Shown here in pieces: positions 15,039 through 15,074 of a DNA stretch of 15,074 nt. The stretch's first letter is position 1, and every line of letters starts with the position of its first letter. A program made the translations under genes and the position numbers. A model generated the notes under the pieces. The model had not been told where the DNA came from, did no database searches, and saw only the letters and a list, made by a program, of their open reading frames with translations. The DNA is from Bacteroidales bacterium (GTDB lineage: Bacteria; Bacteroidota; Bacteroidia; Bacteroidales; UBA7960): NCBI GenBank assembly GCA_007122505.1, contig SKTQ01000336.1, forward strand, positions 1 to 15,074. The letters are read 5' to 3'.

Positions 15039-15074
15039 ATGAACATTAATGATAATCTGAAGTACACAAAAGAC
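15039..15074 (+). CDS. gcvH: Start of probable glycine cleavage system H protein (12 codons; truncated by window edge)
   Basis: The 12 visible residues are MNINDNLKYTKD. GcvH, the lipoyl-carrier protein of the glycine cleavage complex, commonly begins with a close variant of this followed by HEW. That is the only evidence, as the gene runs off the right edge. The ATG follows a predicted -7 element by about 48 nt, and the gene appears separate from the suf operon. Confidence 0.6.
   Translation, partial: MNINDNLKYTKD

Overview
The window reads as chromosomal DNA from a member of the Bacteroidota, probably class Bacteroidia. Three things point there. Intergenic regions repeatedly carry the Bacteroidota sigma-factor promoter type (TTTG or TTG near -33, TAnnTTTG near -7). 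Most genes lack a Shine-Dalgarno sequence and have AT-rich leaders. A two-component system of the RprX/RprY kind is present. No phage, CRISPR array or full-length transposon is visible. The gene content is mostly housekeeping and stress-related, with one probable small non-autonomous mobile element. Layout: positions 1-2108 hold a minus-strand housekeeping block, prs (PRPP synthetase), then rplY (ribosomal protein L25/CTC), then pth (peptidyl-tRNA hydrolase, cut by the window edge). The prs promoter is divergent from a plus-strand promoter serving a tRNA-Leu(CAA) gene with its own rho-independent terminator. Positions 2478-2691 hold a 214-bp structured element: 12-bp perfect terminal inverted repeats, two large internal hairpins and a 4-bp flanking direct repeat. 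It looks like a MITE-type insertion. A minus-strand gene for an exported helical-repeat protein of unknown function follows (2738-3682). Positions 3926-8292 hold plus-strand genes for an iron-type superoxide dismutase, a membrane histidine kinase overlapping its OmpR-type response regulator, and a tocopherol-cyclase-like protein. The kinase promoter is preceded by four TTAAA units at exact 10-bp spacing, placed where an activating response regulator would bind. Positions 8339-14864 hold the main system, a suf operon for Fe-S cluster assembly: sufB, sufC, sufD, sufS, an unrecognised four-helix membrane protein, sufE, and a DUF59/SufT-like gene. SufS takes sulfur from cysteine, SufE carries it, SufBCD is the ATP-driven scaffold, and SufT-like proteins act in maturation. 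The operon has a good promoter, a perfect 8-bp inverted repeat at the predicted transcription start, and a leader of about 150 nt with a possible 32-codon upstream ORF. The last 36 bases open a further gene, most likely gcvH. The system is not novel in its core. The parts most worth following are the MITE-like element, the phased repeats before the two-component system, the operator-like palindrome and leader of the suf operon, the four-TM protein inside that operon, and the tocopherol-cyclase-like protein in a lineage not known for tocopherol synthesis.
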